The notes: generated by a model not told the origin, from the sequence alone. Counted from the stretch's first letter, positions 7,811 to 18,009 are shown. The stretch is DNA of 64,000 nt from an uncultured Lachnospiraceae bacterium (GCA_947599905.1 CANQFR010000001.1:31062-95061), one strand, 5' to 3'. A program made the numbers and translations.

Positions 7811-8336
7811 ACTTCCACCCTACTATATCAAGAACATCCTGATACCCATAAGCCCTTGAAAAACCAGAGCCACACTTTTTATTATACGGCCTGTCGAACA
7901 AAACCACATTGCTGCCCATTTTCACATACTGCCTTACTTTTGAAGGATCATCCTCAATCAGCATGTCAAACCAATGTATGTACGGCTTATCGCCAGAAAA
8001 CATCAGTATCTCGCTATTCTTGAAACCAAGCCACCTTAACTGCTTTACCCTTCCTTCAAAACCGCACGCCGGAACGCTTGTGTAAGCGAACACATCGCCA
8101 TACTCACGAAGCCTTTTTAAAAACTCCCTCGCCCCGGCATACACTGGAACACTTTCATACGTTCCTGGCTCAGAAAAGATACCCCGAAGCACATCCTTTT
8201 GAACTACCTGACTCATATCATAAACGGTCTGAGACTTGACATCCAAGTCCATCCCGTACATCCTTTTCGCCTGTTCACGAACCCTGTCCTGCATGTCCAG
8301 CAGGACACCGTCCACGTCACAACCTATATACACCAA
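7767..8336 (-). CDS. 5'(3')-deoxyribonucleotidase, HAD superfamily (NT5C-like)
   Basis: 189 residues. HAD motif I is DVDGVLLD (residues 7-14), with nucleophile and acid/base aspartates. Motif II is the Thr-Ser of AYTSVP (near 85), the lysine lies in GDKPYIHW, and motif III/IV is IEDDP. The LFDRPYN block near the C-terminus is characteristic of the NT5C family, which dephosphorylates deoxynucleoside monophosphates. In phages and large elements these enzymes tune dNTP pools during replication. The start is a TTG or the adjacent GTG just downstream of a consensus promoter. The gene heads an operon with a small unknown and a J-domain protein. Confidence 0.85.
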   Translation of the reverse strand: MVYIGCDVDGVLLDMQDRVREQAKRMYGMDLDVKSQTVYDMSQVVQKDVLRGIFSEPGTYESVPVYAGAREFLKRLREYGDVFAYTSVPACGFEGRVKQLRWLGFKNSEILMFSGDKPYIHWFDMLIEDDPSKVRQYVKMGSNVVLFDRPYNKKCGSGFSRAYGYQDVLDIVGWKYGYECRRGGVACKA

Positions 8337-8368
8337 AACCCAGAACCCCTTTCAATTTTCTTGATATA

Positions 8369-8397
8369 ATTATACCATATTTCTCAGCCTTTGTCAA
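8369..8397 (-). promoter_or_regulatory. Consensus sigma-A-type promoter
   Basis: Minus strand TTGACA (8397-8392), 17-base spacer, TGG then TATAAT (8374-8369), i.e. an extended -10. The -35 box lies inside the last codons of the 464-residue gene. It drives the nucleotidase/J-protein operon. Confidence 0.9.
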
Positions 8398-9778
8398 GGT
8401 CAACTGGCACAGTTTCTTCATTTCCTGTCACTATATTTTTGATATTGCGGATCAAGTGGCAACCGAAGTTCTGCACAAGCCCGGCAAATGCAAGGCCGCT
8501 CCTCGCAAGTACCCCTCCGCCATATCGCAGGAAGCCCTTATTTCCCCTATTCTTGGCATAATTCTTAAGGCTGTCGGACGTGAAACTGCGCAGATTGTCG
8601 CTGCCGCCGACCACGTCAAGCTTGAACCCTGTCAAAAGCCTGTTGCGCAATTTCTCCTTGCGCACCACCTTCATAACATTGCCACCTGAACCACCAGCCT
8701 TCAAATCCTTTCTGCCGCCTTCCAACTCCGACCTTGTTATTACGTCCGAGCCAAGCACAAGCTCCTGCATCCGTGGCATGCGCTTGAACAGCATCTCGAT
8801 TTCAGACGTCTTGCGTGCGGAGAAATAAGGTGCAATCTCCTGCGCAAAGAATGAAGCGTCATCAAAGCTTAAGGAAGAAAGATTCACCATCTGCCCAAGC
8901 TTCGCCCAGTTGAAGAACCTGGCATATGCCGACTCATCAAACAACCCGGCCAAATCAATCGGCAGACTCTGCGTATACTTATCATGGTTCAAGCCAAACT
9001 CAGGCGTGTACATTATCCTATTTATGATGAGATAATCACCACTTACGGCTATACTGCGAACCTTATCCCAGCCGCCAAAATCCCTCCTGACTTGTGCAGT
9101 GATAAAATCAACAACGGCCTTGAAATTTCCCTCAAGGTCATCACTACCCCCGAAGCCCGGTATTGACTCGAAACTCCTCGTAGCCTGACGTAACTCGACT
9201 ACTTTTCCGCCTATCTGAATACTCTGGGAGTCATACAACACCTGTGATTCAGCCTGTGCAGAAGTCTTAGTATCCTCAAATACAGCCTTCTTCGTCTCAA
9301 AGAATTTCTTACCAGTATAGGCTTTGCCTTCTGGCATTCCAGCTCCATTACTAGGCTCGGATTTCTTTGACTCGGACTTAAAAGCGTCGAATAAGGACTT
9401 TTTGCCGGATGACTCCTCTTTCTCCTCTTCCTCATCAAAAAGTTCCTTTATATCATCCTCTGAAGCAGTCTCCGAAGTATCACCAGAATATACCCCACCA
9501 AATTTTTCTGCCATCACAGCATTAAAAGACTTATCAGAATCACATATCACCGCTGGCGGGAACTCCACAGTACCCCTTGTCTGGCTGGAAGCCCTGTTTA
9601 CCGCAACATCAAGGGCTTCATCACCCTGATACCCGTCAGCCTGCGCTACAGCCTGTTCGTCAAGTACCTCCTGACAAGCCTCCATTGCCTGCACATTCGC
9701 ATCCTTAAAAAGCGCAGACACCGTAGGGTCTGAAAGCAAGTCCTCCATGCTAGACCAATTTCTTTCCTGCTCAGCCAT
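8384..9778 (-). CDS. Unknown protein cotranscribed with the translocation ATPase
   Basis: 464 residues in two parts. Residues 1-180 are acidic and low in complexity (DEEEEKEES, Ser/Lys stretches), probably disordered. Residues 200-400 look folded, with a repeated LP/LF helix pattern. The last 70 residues are basic and Gly-rich, ending in a moderately hydrophobic stretch near residue 430 that could associate with membrane. It follows the 1244-residue ATPase gene by 18 bases in the same transcript, so a role in the same machine is plausible. No catalytic motif seen. Confidence 0.72.
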   Translation of the reverse strand: MAEQERNWSSMEDLLSDPTVSALFKDANVQAMEACQEVLDEQAVAQADGYQGDEALDVAVNRASSQTRGTVEFPPAVICDSDKSFNAVMAEKFGGVYSGDTSETASEDDIKELFDEEEEKEESSGKKSLFDAFKSESKKSEPSNGAGMPEGKAYTGKKFFETKKAVFEDTKTSAQAESQVLYDSQSIQIGGKVVELRQATRSFESIPGFGGSDDLEGNFKAVVDFITAQVRRDFGGWDKVRSIAVSGDYLIINRIMYTPEFGLNHDKYTQSLPIDLAGLFDESAYARFFNWAKLGQMVNLSSLSFDDASFFAQEIAPYFSARKTSEIEMLFKRMPRMQELVLGSDVITRSELEGGRKDLKAGGSGGNVMKVVRKEKLRNRLLTGFKLDVVGGSDNLRSFTSDSLKNYAKNRGNKGFLRYGGGVLARSGLAFAGLVQNFGCHLIRNIKNIVTGNEETVPVDLDKG

Positions 9779-9796
9779 AACAACCTACCCCCTTAC

Positions 9797-12700
9797 CTAC
9801 TTGTTTGCGTTCACAAGGAACGCACGAATCATCTTACTTAACAGCTTATACAACTTGTCATCGAAAGGCTGCCCGTAGTCACTTTGCAGCTTATTCGTCA
9901 TAAGCGTCACAACCTTTTCAATCTCTGACTGGCTTAGCTTACGAACACCCTGACGTTCTTCAGCGTTCTCTGCCACAGTTTCCTTTATCGTATTTTCGAC
10001 AGCCTGGGCATTCTCTTTCGTCACCTGTAGAGACTTCAAGCGCTGCAACCTTGCGTATTTTATGCGCTCCCCATTTGACATTTCAGACAAAGGTTTTTCC
10101 TGCGGAACCTGTGGCTGCGTGCCTGTAACTGGCTGCTGCATGCCACCGGACTGCTGTGGAACTGCAGGCTGCTGCCCTGCCTGGAAAACTGGCTGCGATA
10201 CCCCTGTAAAACCTGAATCAGGCTCCGACTTTATGTTAGCGTAAGCCCCCTCGCCAGGAGCCACGCCGCCTGATACCTCTCCGCCGCCATCCCTCTTTAT
10301 CTGGCCATTCGCATCAATGATACCAAGGTCATACATAATCTTCAAACGCCTGGGCACTGCATACTGTTCCTCATCAAAGAAAGCATTTATCATATCAGTT
10401 ATGGAGAACAGACCCCTCGGCGAGAAATCCCACAGAAGCTCCTGCCAACATGAGTATCCCATTTTGTTCGCAACAAAATTCGCAATACCACCTGACCTTG
10501 ACAATGACTTCTGCATTAGCTCTGTTATGTCGCTGCATGATGGGTCTGAAGTCCTTACTGCCGTCTGTACCAATCCTGGGAATCCAATACCGATAGGATA
10601 CTGACCGCCATTGTCCCTTGCAAGGTCTTCAAAGTACTTATCGCCAAGGCCATCGATGTGTGACGTCTCGCTTATACGGTTCTTGCACTGCTTCACGCAC
10701 ACACTATCAGGATTGCTATCATTCAGCACAAGATAAGGCTTAAATAGAACATGCTTATCGATATGAATATTGTTAATCACGTCCCTTGTCGTCTGCTTGC
10801 CGATGTAATCCCAGTTGCCGTCCTTATTACGAACCTTATCTACCTCCGAGTCCGACTGCACGTCGCCAGCCCTCATGGTATCGTTCCTACCCAGGAACCA
10901 GTCGTTACTGTACAGATTAAGGATGGAACGAACGATGCTCGCCCCGTTCACGTCTTCCTTGAACTTCTTTTTATCAGCAGTAAGCTGGAAGAAGCATATA
11001 TTGCTGGATGGCTCATTTGAACCGCACCCCTGCTCCCAGAACTTCTGCGGAAGCTCCTGGCCAAGAACGAAGATATCGGAGTAAAGCTCCTCAATACCCT
11101 TGAAGCCAGCCTTCTGCATTTCACTGAACACCTGCCATGACTGGCTTAACTTGCCGAAGAATGCGGACGCATACAGAGAACCTACCGACTTGGCGTTCTT
11201 GTATTCCTCACGGTACTGGTTAATCGTCATGTTCAGGCTTATTATCGTTGAATCCTTCGCCTTCTCGCCCTTGGCCTGCTCCTCGGCAAGCTTCGCCTCG
11301 TTCAGCTTTATCTTTGACTGCAGGTCATCCAGATTCTTCTTTATCTCGCTCTGGCTGCCACACTGGATAGCTGCCCTTATAATCTCCGAGCCTGCATCTC
11401 CATTCCAATTACCTATCAAAGAAGATATTCCGGTCTCAAAGCCAGTCAACTCATCCAGCACGATTGCGATACCGTCCTCGCCATTGAAAACATCATCATA
11501 CGTCTTCCTATCAGTTAACTTGAACTTATGCCTCAAACACAGCAAACCCATACAGAACATGAACGCCCGTAAGTATACCAAATCGAAATACGGTGAAGGT
11601 GCGCAATCCGCACTAAACAACTTTGCAACCTCTGGATTTGCAGAAAGCCATACCTTCGACTTAGTCCAAAAAGCCGCTGCCTCGCCATTCTCCAAATCAA
11701 AAGGATTATGTACGCCCGGATCAAGCGGAGTAAGCAATCCCCCATTTACTGAAAACATACCCCCTCCTGACAGATTGTACATCACTATCGCCATATCAGG
11801 CTTCCTGTCAAGATAAAACACAGGCTTACCTACTTTATTTCCCTTCTTACCTGTATCTGATATGGCTGCGGCAAGGATATTCATGGTCATTACCCCCTTG
11901 CCGGAACGGCTGCCAGCATATACATTATGTACAAGATTGTTCTGCATACTGATTCCAGAAGAGTCCTTTACAGAATAAAGCTCTTGACCTGAATAAGACT
12001 CTCCTATCAAAATCCTCTGCCAACTTGCCTTTGTGTTACGCTTTATATTCTCCTCGTGAATACGATACCCCCAAATTGGTGTTGCAAGCTTCAAGGACGG
12101 ATTACAGTCATATTGATAAGAAAACACATGAACAGGAAGCGCCTTACCGTTTGCGAGGACGCCTTCAGTCATATCATACGGCTTATGGAAAGACTCATTA
12201 GAATTCTGTGATACAATATTCTTATACAGTTCCTCCATTTCACCAACAGTACCTTTATAAAAATCAAACTTACTGCCACTTGAAACACGTACCCCTAGAT
12301 CCGCAAGAATATTTCCACTTATAGTCATGCGAGACAACACGTATGCACAAACCATACTATCCCTTAGCTTTACCAGTAAACCCTTGACAAAATTCATATT
12401 GTCTCCGGTGACGAAAGCCCTATCAATTATACCTTTATACTGCTCAGGGCTATAATCCTTTGTGAACTGCTCGTCTATAAAGCCTTTCGGGTATTTTCCC
12501 TCAAACGTTTTTAGATAAGCCTTCTCTAAAGCCTTATAAAGACCCTTAAGGTACATATTCTCCACATTCGGCCTTAAGTAATTCTGTGAATACAGCTGGA
12601 ACGAAGCACCATTTCCAGTCTTAATATAAGAATAATCATTCTTATTCAAAATCTCGGTAGTTTCAAGCCCACAGGCGTATTCAAGCATTTTATACGGATA

Positions 12701-13531
12701 ATAAACAACCTTATCAGACCCATAAATTTCATCGAAATCAAACTGCCTGTTATCCGAAATCTTTATCTCTGAACCAATCCTTGAATGCATACGTCGTGCA
12801 AGCTCGAACAATGTGGCAGTCTTCCTCTCTATCTTTACTGCCTTACCATTCTTGCACTCTATAAAAGAAGAACCGTCACGAAGTACCCCGACATAAGGAT
12901 TTGTACCAAACCCATCCTGAAGCAAAGATTCATATACCTTCATGATGCTTTCAAGAATCTCATATCTGTCGTCTGCGAAATTGTCATCATCCGCAATCAC
13001 ATGGAGCATCCAAGTATTATAACCGTCTGTTATGGACGTCCTCTTAAGCAGATCAAGCAGAAGCTTCATGTCGTTCAGCATGCATTCAGAGCCTTCTGCA
13101 TAATAATTCTCCGCCTTTATATTTGAAAACTTAACATGAAGCACCGAGGAAAGAAAATCCTTGACGTCATCCACCCCGCCAAAATCAGATATGCCAGTAC
13201 CCTCCAAGGAATAAAACACAGAATCCGCAAACTCCTCGTACCCGAAAGCTGGCTCTGACTCATCCACACGGCGGTCAAACAGCGAGTTATCACCAAACAT
13301 AAGCCTCGTCACAACGGATGCCATGCTCAAAGAGAATGCCTTAAGCCCAAAGTTTGCATTACTTGACTGGCACTCAAGCACCTCATCTATCTTCTTATCT
13401 TCAGGATCGTTCAGACCCAATGCGTCTGCAATCAGGTTCCTCGATACAGTCTTGATAAACTTATTCGTATTTTCAGGTGGCTTATAACCAATTACAACTT
13501 CCTGAAAGAACTTTAAAGTCTCACCAGTCAT
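9797..13531 (-). CDS. FtsK/HerA/VirB4-VirD4-class translocation ATPase
   Basis: 1244 residues. A P-loop AGSRSGKGV lies at about residues 540-550, and a Walker B hhhhDE (IAIVLDEL) at about 690. A coiled-coil insertion (about 735-790) and a VLGQEL segment follow, resembling the sensor region of secretion ATPases. The RSGKGV form is typical of VirD4/TraG coupling proteins, while the long N-terminal domain (1-500) and lack of membrane segments are more VirB4-like, so I leave the subclass open. The C-terminus has a Pro/Gln-rich linker (about 1110-1160) and a helical end. Such hexameric ATPases pump DNA or proteins through a membrane complex. It overlaps the upstream gene by 4 bases. Confidence 0.8.
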   Translation of the reverse strand: MTGETLKFFQEVVIGYKPPENTNKFIKTVSRNLIADALGLNDPEDKKIDEVLECQSSNANFGLKAFSLSMASVVTRLMFGDNSLFDRRVDESEPAFGYEEFADSVFYSLEGTGISDFGGVDDVKDFLSSVLHVKFSNIKAENYYAEGSECMLNDMKLLLDLLKRTSITDGYNTWMLHVIADDDNFADDRYEILESIMKVYESLLQDGFGTNPYVGVLRDGSSFIECKNGKAVKIERKTATLFELARRMHSRIGSEIKISDNRQFDFDEIYGSDKVVYYPYKMLEYACGLETTEILNKNDYSYIKTGNGASFQLYSQNYLRPNVENMYLKGLYKALEKAYLKTFEGKYPKGFIDEQFTKDYSPEQYKGIIDRAFVTGDNMNFVKGLLVKLRDSMVCAYVLSRMTISGNILADLGVRVSSGSKFDFYKGTVGEMEELYKNIVSQNSNESFHKPYDMTEGVLANGKALPVHVFSYQYDCNPSLKLATPIWGYRIHEENIKRNTKASWQRILIGESYSGQELYSVKDSSGISMQNNLVHNVYAGSRSGKGVMTMNILAAAISDTGKKGNKVGKPVFYLDRKPDMAIVMYNLSGGGMFSVNGGLLTPLDPGVHNPFDLENGEAAAFWTKSKVWLSANPEVAKLFSADCAPSPYFDLVYLRAFMFCMGLLCLRHKFKLTDRKTYDDVFNGEDGIAIVLDELTGFETGISSLIGNWNGDAGSEIIRAAIQCGSQSEIKKNLDDLQSKIKLNEAKLAEEQAKGEKAKDSTIISLNMTINQYREEYKNAKSVGSLYASAFFGKLSQSWQVFSEMQKAGFKGIEELYSDIFVLGQELPQKFWEQGCGSNEPSSNICFFQLTADKKKFKEDVNGASIVRSILNLYSNDWFLGRNDTMRAGDVQSDSEVDKVRNKDGNWDYIGKQTTRDVINNIHIDKHVLFKPYLVLNDSNPDSVCVKQCKNRISETSHIDGLGDKYFEDLARDNGGQYPIGIGFPGLVQTAVRTSDPSCSDITELMQKSLSRSGGIANFVANKMGYSCWQELLWDFSPRGLFSITDMINAFFDEEQYAVPRRLKIMYDLGIIDANGQIKRDGGGEVSGGVAPGEGAYANIKSEPDSGFTGVSQPVFQAGQQPAVPQQSGGMQQPVTGTQPQVPQEKPLSEMSNGERIKYARLQRLKSLQVTKENAQAVENTIKETVAENAEERQGVRKLSQSEIEKVVTLMTNKLQSDYGQPFDDKLYKLLSKMIRAFLVNANK

Positions 13532-14331
13532 CTGTGCGTACCCCCTTTACCGAAAAGATATTCAGCTATTTTAGCAGCATCCTGCACTGATATTTCATAC
13601 CCCTGAGAATCTTGAACTTTCTTTCTTAACTCACGCTCCAAAAGCGGAGATTCAAAATGCCCTACAGACTGCCCTATCGGGCAAGAAATCCTTATATCCA
13701 AAGGAAGCCTGCCTAAAAGCCTATACCCGCTCTTACTGTTTACTTTTTTCAAGAACAGCATTATAACAGCCTTCTTAGCCTTCAAAACATTCTCATCGCC
13801 GGAACATTCAAGGACAGTCTTAGTGTTCAAACCTTTCACATTCCCATTCACATAAACAGACCTGAACGTGTTTGCGTCAATAGCGTTCACCAAATCCGCA
13901 TACTTTTCAAACGCCCTCACGTATTCAGCTGCCTCGTCCGACCCGAAAAGTGTATCCGCAAGCGCAAGACAGTACCCCTCATCCGCATATGCTCCTTCCT
14001 CGGACTTTTTAAGCCCCAACCTGTCCGAACACTTCATTGTAGCCGCATGAGACTTATCCGACGTAAGAAGCAGATACCCGTCCAGAAGAAGCCTTAAAGC
14101 CCTCAATCCGCTCAGAGCCTTGCCACGTGAGCTATCAGGCGGCGAAAACCTCGAACACAAATCCTTCGTCACGTCAAGACCGCCAAGCTCGTCATTAAAC
14201 AGATAATCAAGTGAAATGGTGTCACCAAAAAGCCCGTCAACGGCGGCTACCTCCGCCATGCAGCTAAGAAATGCATCACCGCTGGCATTCATCTTGGCAT
14301 ACAAGTCGTTCAAATACTCCCTCGTAATCAA
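13528..14331 (-). CDS. Unknown protein upstream of the translocation ATPase
   Basis: About 267 residues, mainly alpha-helical, no membrane segment or recognised motif. The frame is open to 14364, but the TTG at 14331, just after the upstream stop and with AAAGGCGG about 9 bases before it, fits the spacing pattern of this element better. Its stop overlaps the ATPase start by 4 bases, so the two are translationally coupled and probably made in similar amounts. A partner or adaptor of the ATPase is the natural guess. Confidence 0.68.
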   Translation of the reverse strand: MITREYLNDLYAKMNASGDAFLSCMAEVAAVDGLFGDTISLDYLFNDELGGLDVTKDLCSRFSPPDSSRGKALSGLRALRLLLDGYLLLTSDKSHAATMKCSDRLGLKKSEEGAYADEGYCLALADTLFGSDEAAEYVRAFEKYADLVNAIDANTFRSVYVNGNVKGLNTKTVLECSGDENVLKAKKAVIMLFLKKVNSKSGYRLLGRLPLDIRISCPIGQSVGHFESPLLERELRKKVQDSQGYEISVQDAAKIAEYLFGKGGTHR

Positions 14332-14332
14332 A

Positions 14333-15703
14333 TCAGCCCACCGCCTTTCTCTCGCCTGACACAATCAGGAACCTGTAAAGACCCTTCCACTTGTCTAACT
14401 CCTCCTTGAAGGAAACACGGCTTGCGCTACTTACAACCGAATTACCAAACAGCGTCTTCTCCGTGAAGTACCCCGACAGTGCCTGGCTTACAAAAGGCTT
14501 CCATCCATACGCCTTGACATACAGACTTCCAAGCCTTTCACCCATGTTTTCGAGCGTCTTAATAACTGCGTCGCCAACTATGGCAATACCTCTTGCTGCT
14601 GCCTTATTTAACTCCTGAGTTAGAATCTCCACAGACCTAGATGCCCTCTGCGACTCGCCCTCCTGTGCAGGCGTCACAACGAACATTTCCTTAAAACTGC
14701 AGGTTCTACCACACTTTTCAATCAGCCTGTCATACCCCTCTGGTGCTTTTACCCTTATTTTCTGCGGCGCACCAAGAATATTCTCAGTACCAAAATTCAG
14801 CATCTCGAAGGTTGATTCACGCCTCTTACACTTTGTATAAAGAAAACGTATCTCATCATACACTGCCTTATAACGATCATAAGCCGCCAGCAAGGAATCC
14901 TTCTCCTTGTCCGACAGCTTAGTTTTCATGTCACTTATAGCCTTATCCCGCCTGGAGTTCTCGATATCCGTTATCACTTCCCTGAAGTGGTTGTTGAGCC
15001 TACTCCCAGCTGCATCAAACTGATAGAACTCGGCAACGGTGCCGTAATTCTGATACCAGTCCTTCGTATTGAACAAAATTTTATTCGAAATAAAATCCAT
15101 ATCCGCAAACATAAGGTCATTTGGGATGTTCCAATCCGTCACAAACTTCGTGCCTACCATCTTTGCACCAGAAAGACTAAAACCAGCCTCCTTACATACC
15201 GATTGGAAAAAGGCATTCAGAGGACCCATGTACTGGCTACATGCATACAGACGCTTGTAAGAATTTTTCAATGATTCGACATTCGCAGAAGCATTCTTAC
15301 CTATTATTCCACTGAAATTAAGCTCCTGTTCAGGAAACCCTGCCCCGTCGAATGCAGACTGCATGCAGACAACAACCTCCTCAACGGACGAACACTTCCT
15401 GTCCGCATGAAGAAGCGAAGCTATCGGCTTATACCCCCTCTGCTGTCCACACTCCGCAACCTGCCTGGCATCCAGCTTCACATACTGGCCAGTCCAATGA
15501 GTGCCCTTCTCGTTTCCAGTTGGTGCGACATGAAAGATAGAAACAACTGCATCAGGGCTGATTATAAGCTTCCTTATGTTATTCGGTGAAAACGACGGTG
15601 AATACCCAGCTTTTGACTTTCCTGCCTGTCTTGCAGCTATATCTCCGCAATAATCTATGACAGGCAAGCTTTTTTCATAACAGTACCCAGCACTTACAGG
15701 CAT
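14333..15703 (-). CDS. Unknown protein, first gene of the translocation module
   Basis: 456 residues, soluble by inspection, mixed alpha/beta with a charged helical middle (about 215-290). I looked for relaxase features (HUH triad, catalytic Tyr) and for nuclease or ATPase motifs and saw none. AAAGGAGG precedes the ATG at 15703. It lies after the terminator at 15811-15838, so it begins a new transcript that continues into the ATPase genes. A component or regulator of the translocation apparatus is inferred only from this context. Confidence 0.7.
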   Translation of the reverse strand: MPVSAGYCYEKSLPVIDYCGDIAARQAGKSKAGYSPSFSPNNIRKLIISPDAVVSIFHVAPTGNEKGTHWTGQYVKLDARQVAECGQQRGYKPIASLLHADRKCSSVEEVVVCMQSAFDGAGFPEQELNFSGIIGKNASANVESLKNSYKRLYACSQYMGPLNAFFQSVCKEAGFSLSGAKMVGTKFVTDWNIPNDLMFADMDFISNKILFNTKDWYQNYGTVAEFYQFDAAGSRLNNHFREVITDIENSRRDKAISDMKTKLSDKEKDSLLAAYDRYKAVYDEIRFLYTKCKRRESTFEMLNFGTENILGAPQKIRVKAPEGYDRLIEKCGRTCSFKEMFVVTPAQEGESQRASRSVEILTQELNKAAARGIAIVGDAVIKTLENMGERLGSLYVKAYGWKPFVSQALSGYFTEKTLFGNSVVSSASRVSFKEELDKWKGLYRFLIVSGERKAVG

Positions 15704-15810
15704 TTTCTCAACTTCCTCCTTTTACTTATCCTCCAAGGCAAATCCACGTTTTATAGCTTACACCGACCTAGCGCATGCGTCAACAACCTCAAAAAGCACA
15801 ATTCGCATTG
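15704..15810 (-). promoter_or_regulatory. Probable promoter region of the translocation operon
   Basis: Between the terminator and the start at 15703 the minus strand has TTGACG followed after 17 bases by TAAGCT, or after 22 bases by TATAAA. Neither is a good promoter by the standard of the consensus promoters elsewhere in this window. A promoter is expected here because the preceding transcript is terminated. Confidence 0.35.
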
Positions 15811-15838
15811 AAAAGGCGGAGCCTTTTAAGCCCCGCCA
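15811..15838 (-). terminator. Intrinsic terminator
   Basis: Minus strand GGCGGGGC, 7-base loop, GCTCCGCC (one G-T pair), then TTTT. It lies about 60 bases past the stop of the 697-residue membrane protein and ends the transcript that begins at the promoter at 21277-21305. Confidence 0.8.
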
Positions 15839-15898
15839 ATTCAAAGTAAGGAGATGAAATGTGCCTATTTCAGCCACCTTACGTGACTGACAAACTTA

Positions 15899-17992
15899 TC
15901 AGTATGCCCTTACAATACCAATCGGATTGCCTTTATAAAGCAAATCCACATGACCTTGGTATGCCGTGGTTGTTGCGAACCACAAATCGACGTACCCCCA
16001 CGAATGGGGCTCAAGATGGAACGTCTCGGGAGACTTTGAGGAATCCCAATTGTTATCTCTATTCAGTAGAAGCACCTGGTTATTTGCAGGCGTCTGACTT
16101 CCAATCAAATCCGAAATCATGAAATCCGAAAGAGCAATATCCACTGCTGCATCACCAGTATTAGCGATGAGTACGTTCATATGGGTCAAAGTACTGTCCG
16201 AATTCTGAATGTCATACATAGTCTTGACATACAAACCGTCTCCCTCATATTCGATTTCAGGATACATCTCAACCTCAACCTGCTCTTCTTCCTTATAACT
16301 CCTGTCATCTTCAATCTCAGATGCATTAAAACTATAGACCGTCTTAAAGAAATCATCAACTATTGCAAGATTAATCTCATCGGATGGGGTTTCAGGTTCA
16401 GTCATCGCAGAATACTTTGCAAGATAATCATCCACATTAGAACGTGTAAGGAATACCAACGAATCCTGCGTACTATTCGCCCTGTCAATTACCCATTCGT
16501 ACATCTCATCCGTCAACCTTGAAGTGTCATACGCAAGGCGATTCTCAAGCTTTATTGACGTCGGATTGAAGTAATTCAGGCAATCTGTCAATACATCGTA
16601 CACCAAGTCAGGAGATGAAAGGCTCGCACGCTCGCAGGTGGTTCCTGTCGGGAGCGTTATCTCAGGAAGCTTTAGAGTCCTTGAAGCAGTAACAGCCACC
16701 TGATAATCCTTATCCTCCAAAGAGAACTGCATGTTCAAACTGGATTCATATACCTCCAAATTGGAGATGCTCATGTAGTTCCTTGCAGAACCCTCAGCCA
16801 TGAAGTTCACAACACTATTATCATTGATAGAGAGCCATTCAAGCAGCGAATCAAACGCATTCACAAGGTTATCGGACTCCTTAAGCTGCTGCTTGGCTCC
16901 TGCCTCGCTGAAAAGCCCGCCGTTCGCAAAGGAATTATTTATATTCGGCAACGCATAAATGATAGACCTGAAATTGGTCATCACCCTGTCGGCGTCCGCA
17001 CCCTTAATGTTAATGAACTGCATATCACTATCAGTATAGTACGCATCAGAACTTACCCCACCGACTATTGTACTCTTAACAGCAAGTATCATCTGCGTAA
17101 GCCTCTGCCAGAACACCCTGAAGGTCTCTACACGGCTATCAGCCATTTCATCAAGCTCGGCATACCCCGAATACCAATGCTGGTCTGTCTCGTCAAACAC
17201 AAGGTACTTAGAACCTTCTGGAAGCTTGTTCCCTATCTCAATCAAATGCGAATCCTTGGAACTCACAAGCCAGTAACGCATCTGCTCGATATTTACATAC
17301 ATTTTACCGTCATAAACAGTAATATCAGTAAAATTATCATTGAAATACTCGGTTGCCACAGCCACATTCAAAGTGCCCTTATATGGCTCGACGCTCTGAA
17401 CGCCGCCGCTCAATGTCACCTGGTACTTCGGATACTGCCAGTCTGTCGTCTCAGTGCCTTCCGTGTTGCCCCATTCGGCGTTATCAGCCGTCCACTTGTT
17501 AGTCTGGGTTGCACCGGTATCCTCCTCTTCGCCAGGATTCAGCACATCCTCCACGCTGGGCGGTGCCTCCTCAACATTCATGCCCGGTGCCCCACCCCTC
17601 GGATACGTTCTCACGTCCAGACGGATATTAAACTCGCCAAGCTCCGTCCTGTAGACAACGTCCGCAACATCGAAATACGTGCGCTTGTCACCGCCGATCA
17701 AGCCAGCCGACTTAAGTACCCCGACCGCAATTACGGCAATTATTACCACGCCGCCTACAGCCAAAGCCCACAACGGAACCTTCGACTTTTTCTTCTCAGG
17801 ACGCTTGCCCTTATCCTTGCTTTCCTGTTCCCTTACATACTCGACCGACTTCTCGACCTTCATTGTCTTCTGCCTCTCAGGTGCTTCCTGACGTATCACA
17901 TGCCGCTCCTCAGTGGCTTCGACCGCCTCCTGCTGGCTCTGACCCTGCACTTCAACAGGTTCAGGAGCCTTACTGCTGTCCTTAAATCCCAT
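15899..17992 (-). CDS. Large single-pass membrane protein with exposed domain
   Basis: 697 residues. The N-terminal ~75 residues are highly charged and cytoplasmic (basic KGKRPEKKKSK just before the membrane). They are followed by one transmembrane helix at about residues 76-98 and a ~600-residue extracytoplasmic part. The layout is type II (N-in). The outer part begins with an acidic, Thr/Pro-rich linker and appears beta-rich toward the C-terminus. No known domain. AGGAGGT sits 7 bases before the ATG. It lies between the DnaQ-like gene and the translocation ATPase operon, so a structural role in an envelope-spanning machine is possible but unproven. Confidence 0.78.
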   Translation of the reverse strand: MGFKDSSKAPEPVEVQGQSQQEAVEATEERHVIRQEAPERQKTMKVEKSVEYVREQESKDKGKRPEKKKSKVPLWALAVGGVVIIAVIAVGVLKSAGLIGGDKRTYFDVADVVYRTELGEFNIRLDVRTYPRGGAPGMNVEEAPPSVEDVLNPGEEEDTGATQTNKWTADNAEWGNTEGTETTDWQYPKYQVTLSGGVQSVEPYKGTLNVAVATEYFNDNFTDITVYDGKMYVNIEQMRYWLVSSKDSHLIEIGNKLPEGSKYLVFDETDQHWYSGYAELDEMADSRVETFRVFWQRLTQMILAVKSTIVGGVSSDAYYTDSDMQFINIKGADADRVMTNFRSIIYALPNINNSFANGGLFSEAGAKQQLKESDNLVNAFDSLLEWLSINDNSVVNFMAEGSARNYMSISNLEVYESSLNMQFSLEDKDYQVAVTASRTLKLPEITLPTGTTCERASLSSPDLVYDVLTDCLNYFNPTSIKLENRLAYDTSRLTDEMYEWVIDRANSTQDSLVFLTRSNVDDYLAKYSAMTEPETPSDEINLAIVDDFFKTVYSFNASEIEDDRSYKEEEQVEVEMYPEIEYEGDGLYVKTMYDIQNSDSTLTHMNVLIANTGDAAVDIALSDFMISDLIGSQTPANNQVLLLNRDNNWDSSKSPETFHLEPHSWGYVDLWFATTTAYQGHVDLLYKGNPIGIVRAY

Positions 17993-18009
17993 TTCAAAAA
18001 CCTCCTACC

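Noticed and set aside
9797-15703. Phage terminase or packaging module
   Set aside because: The ATPase has FtsK/VirB4-type motifs, and no nuclease domain, portal, capsid or protease gene is nearby.
14333-15703. Relaxase
   Set aside because: No HUH pair or suitably placed catalytic Tyr could be found in the 456-residue product.
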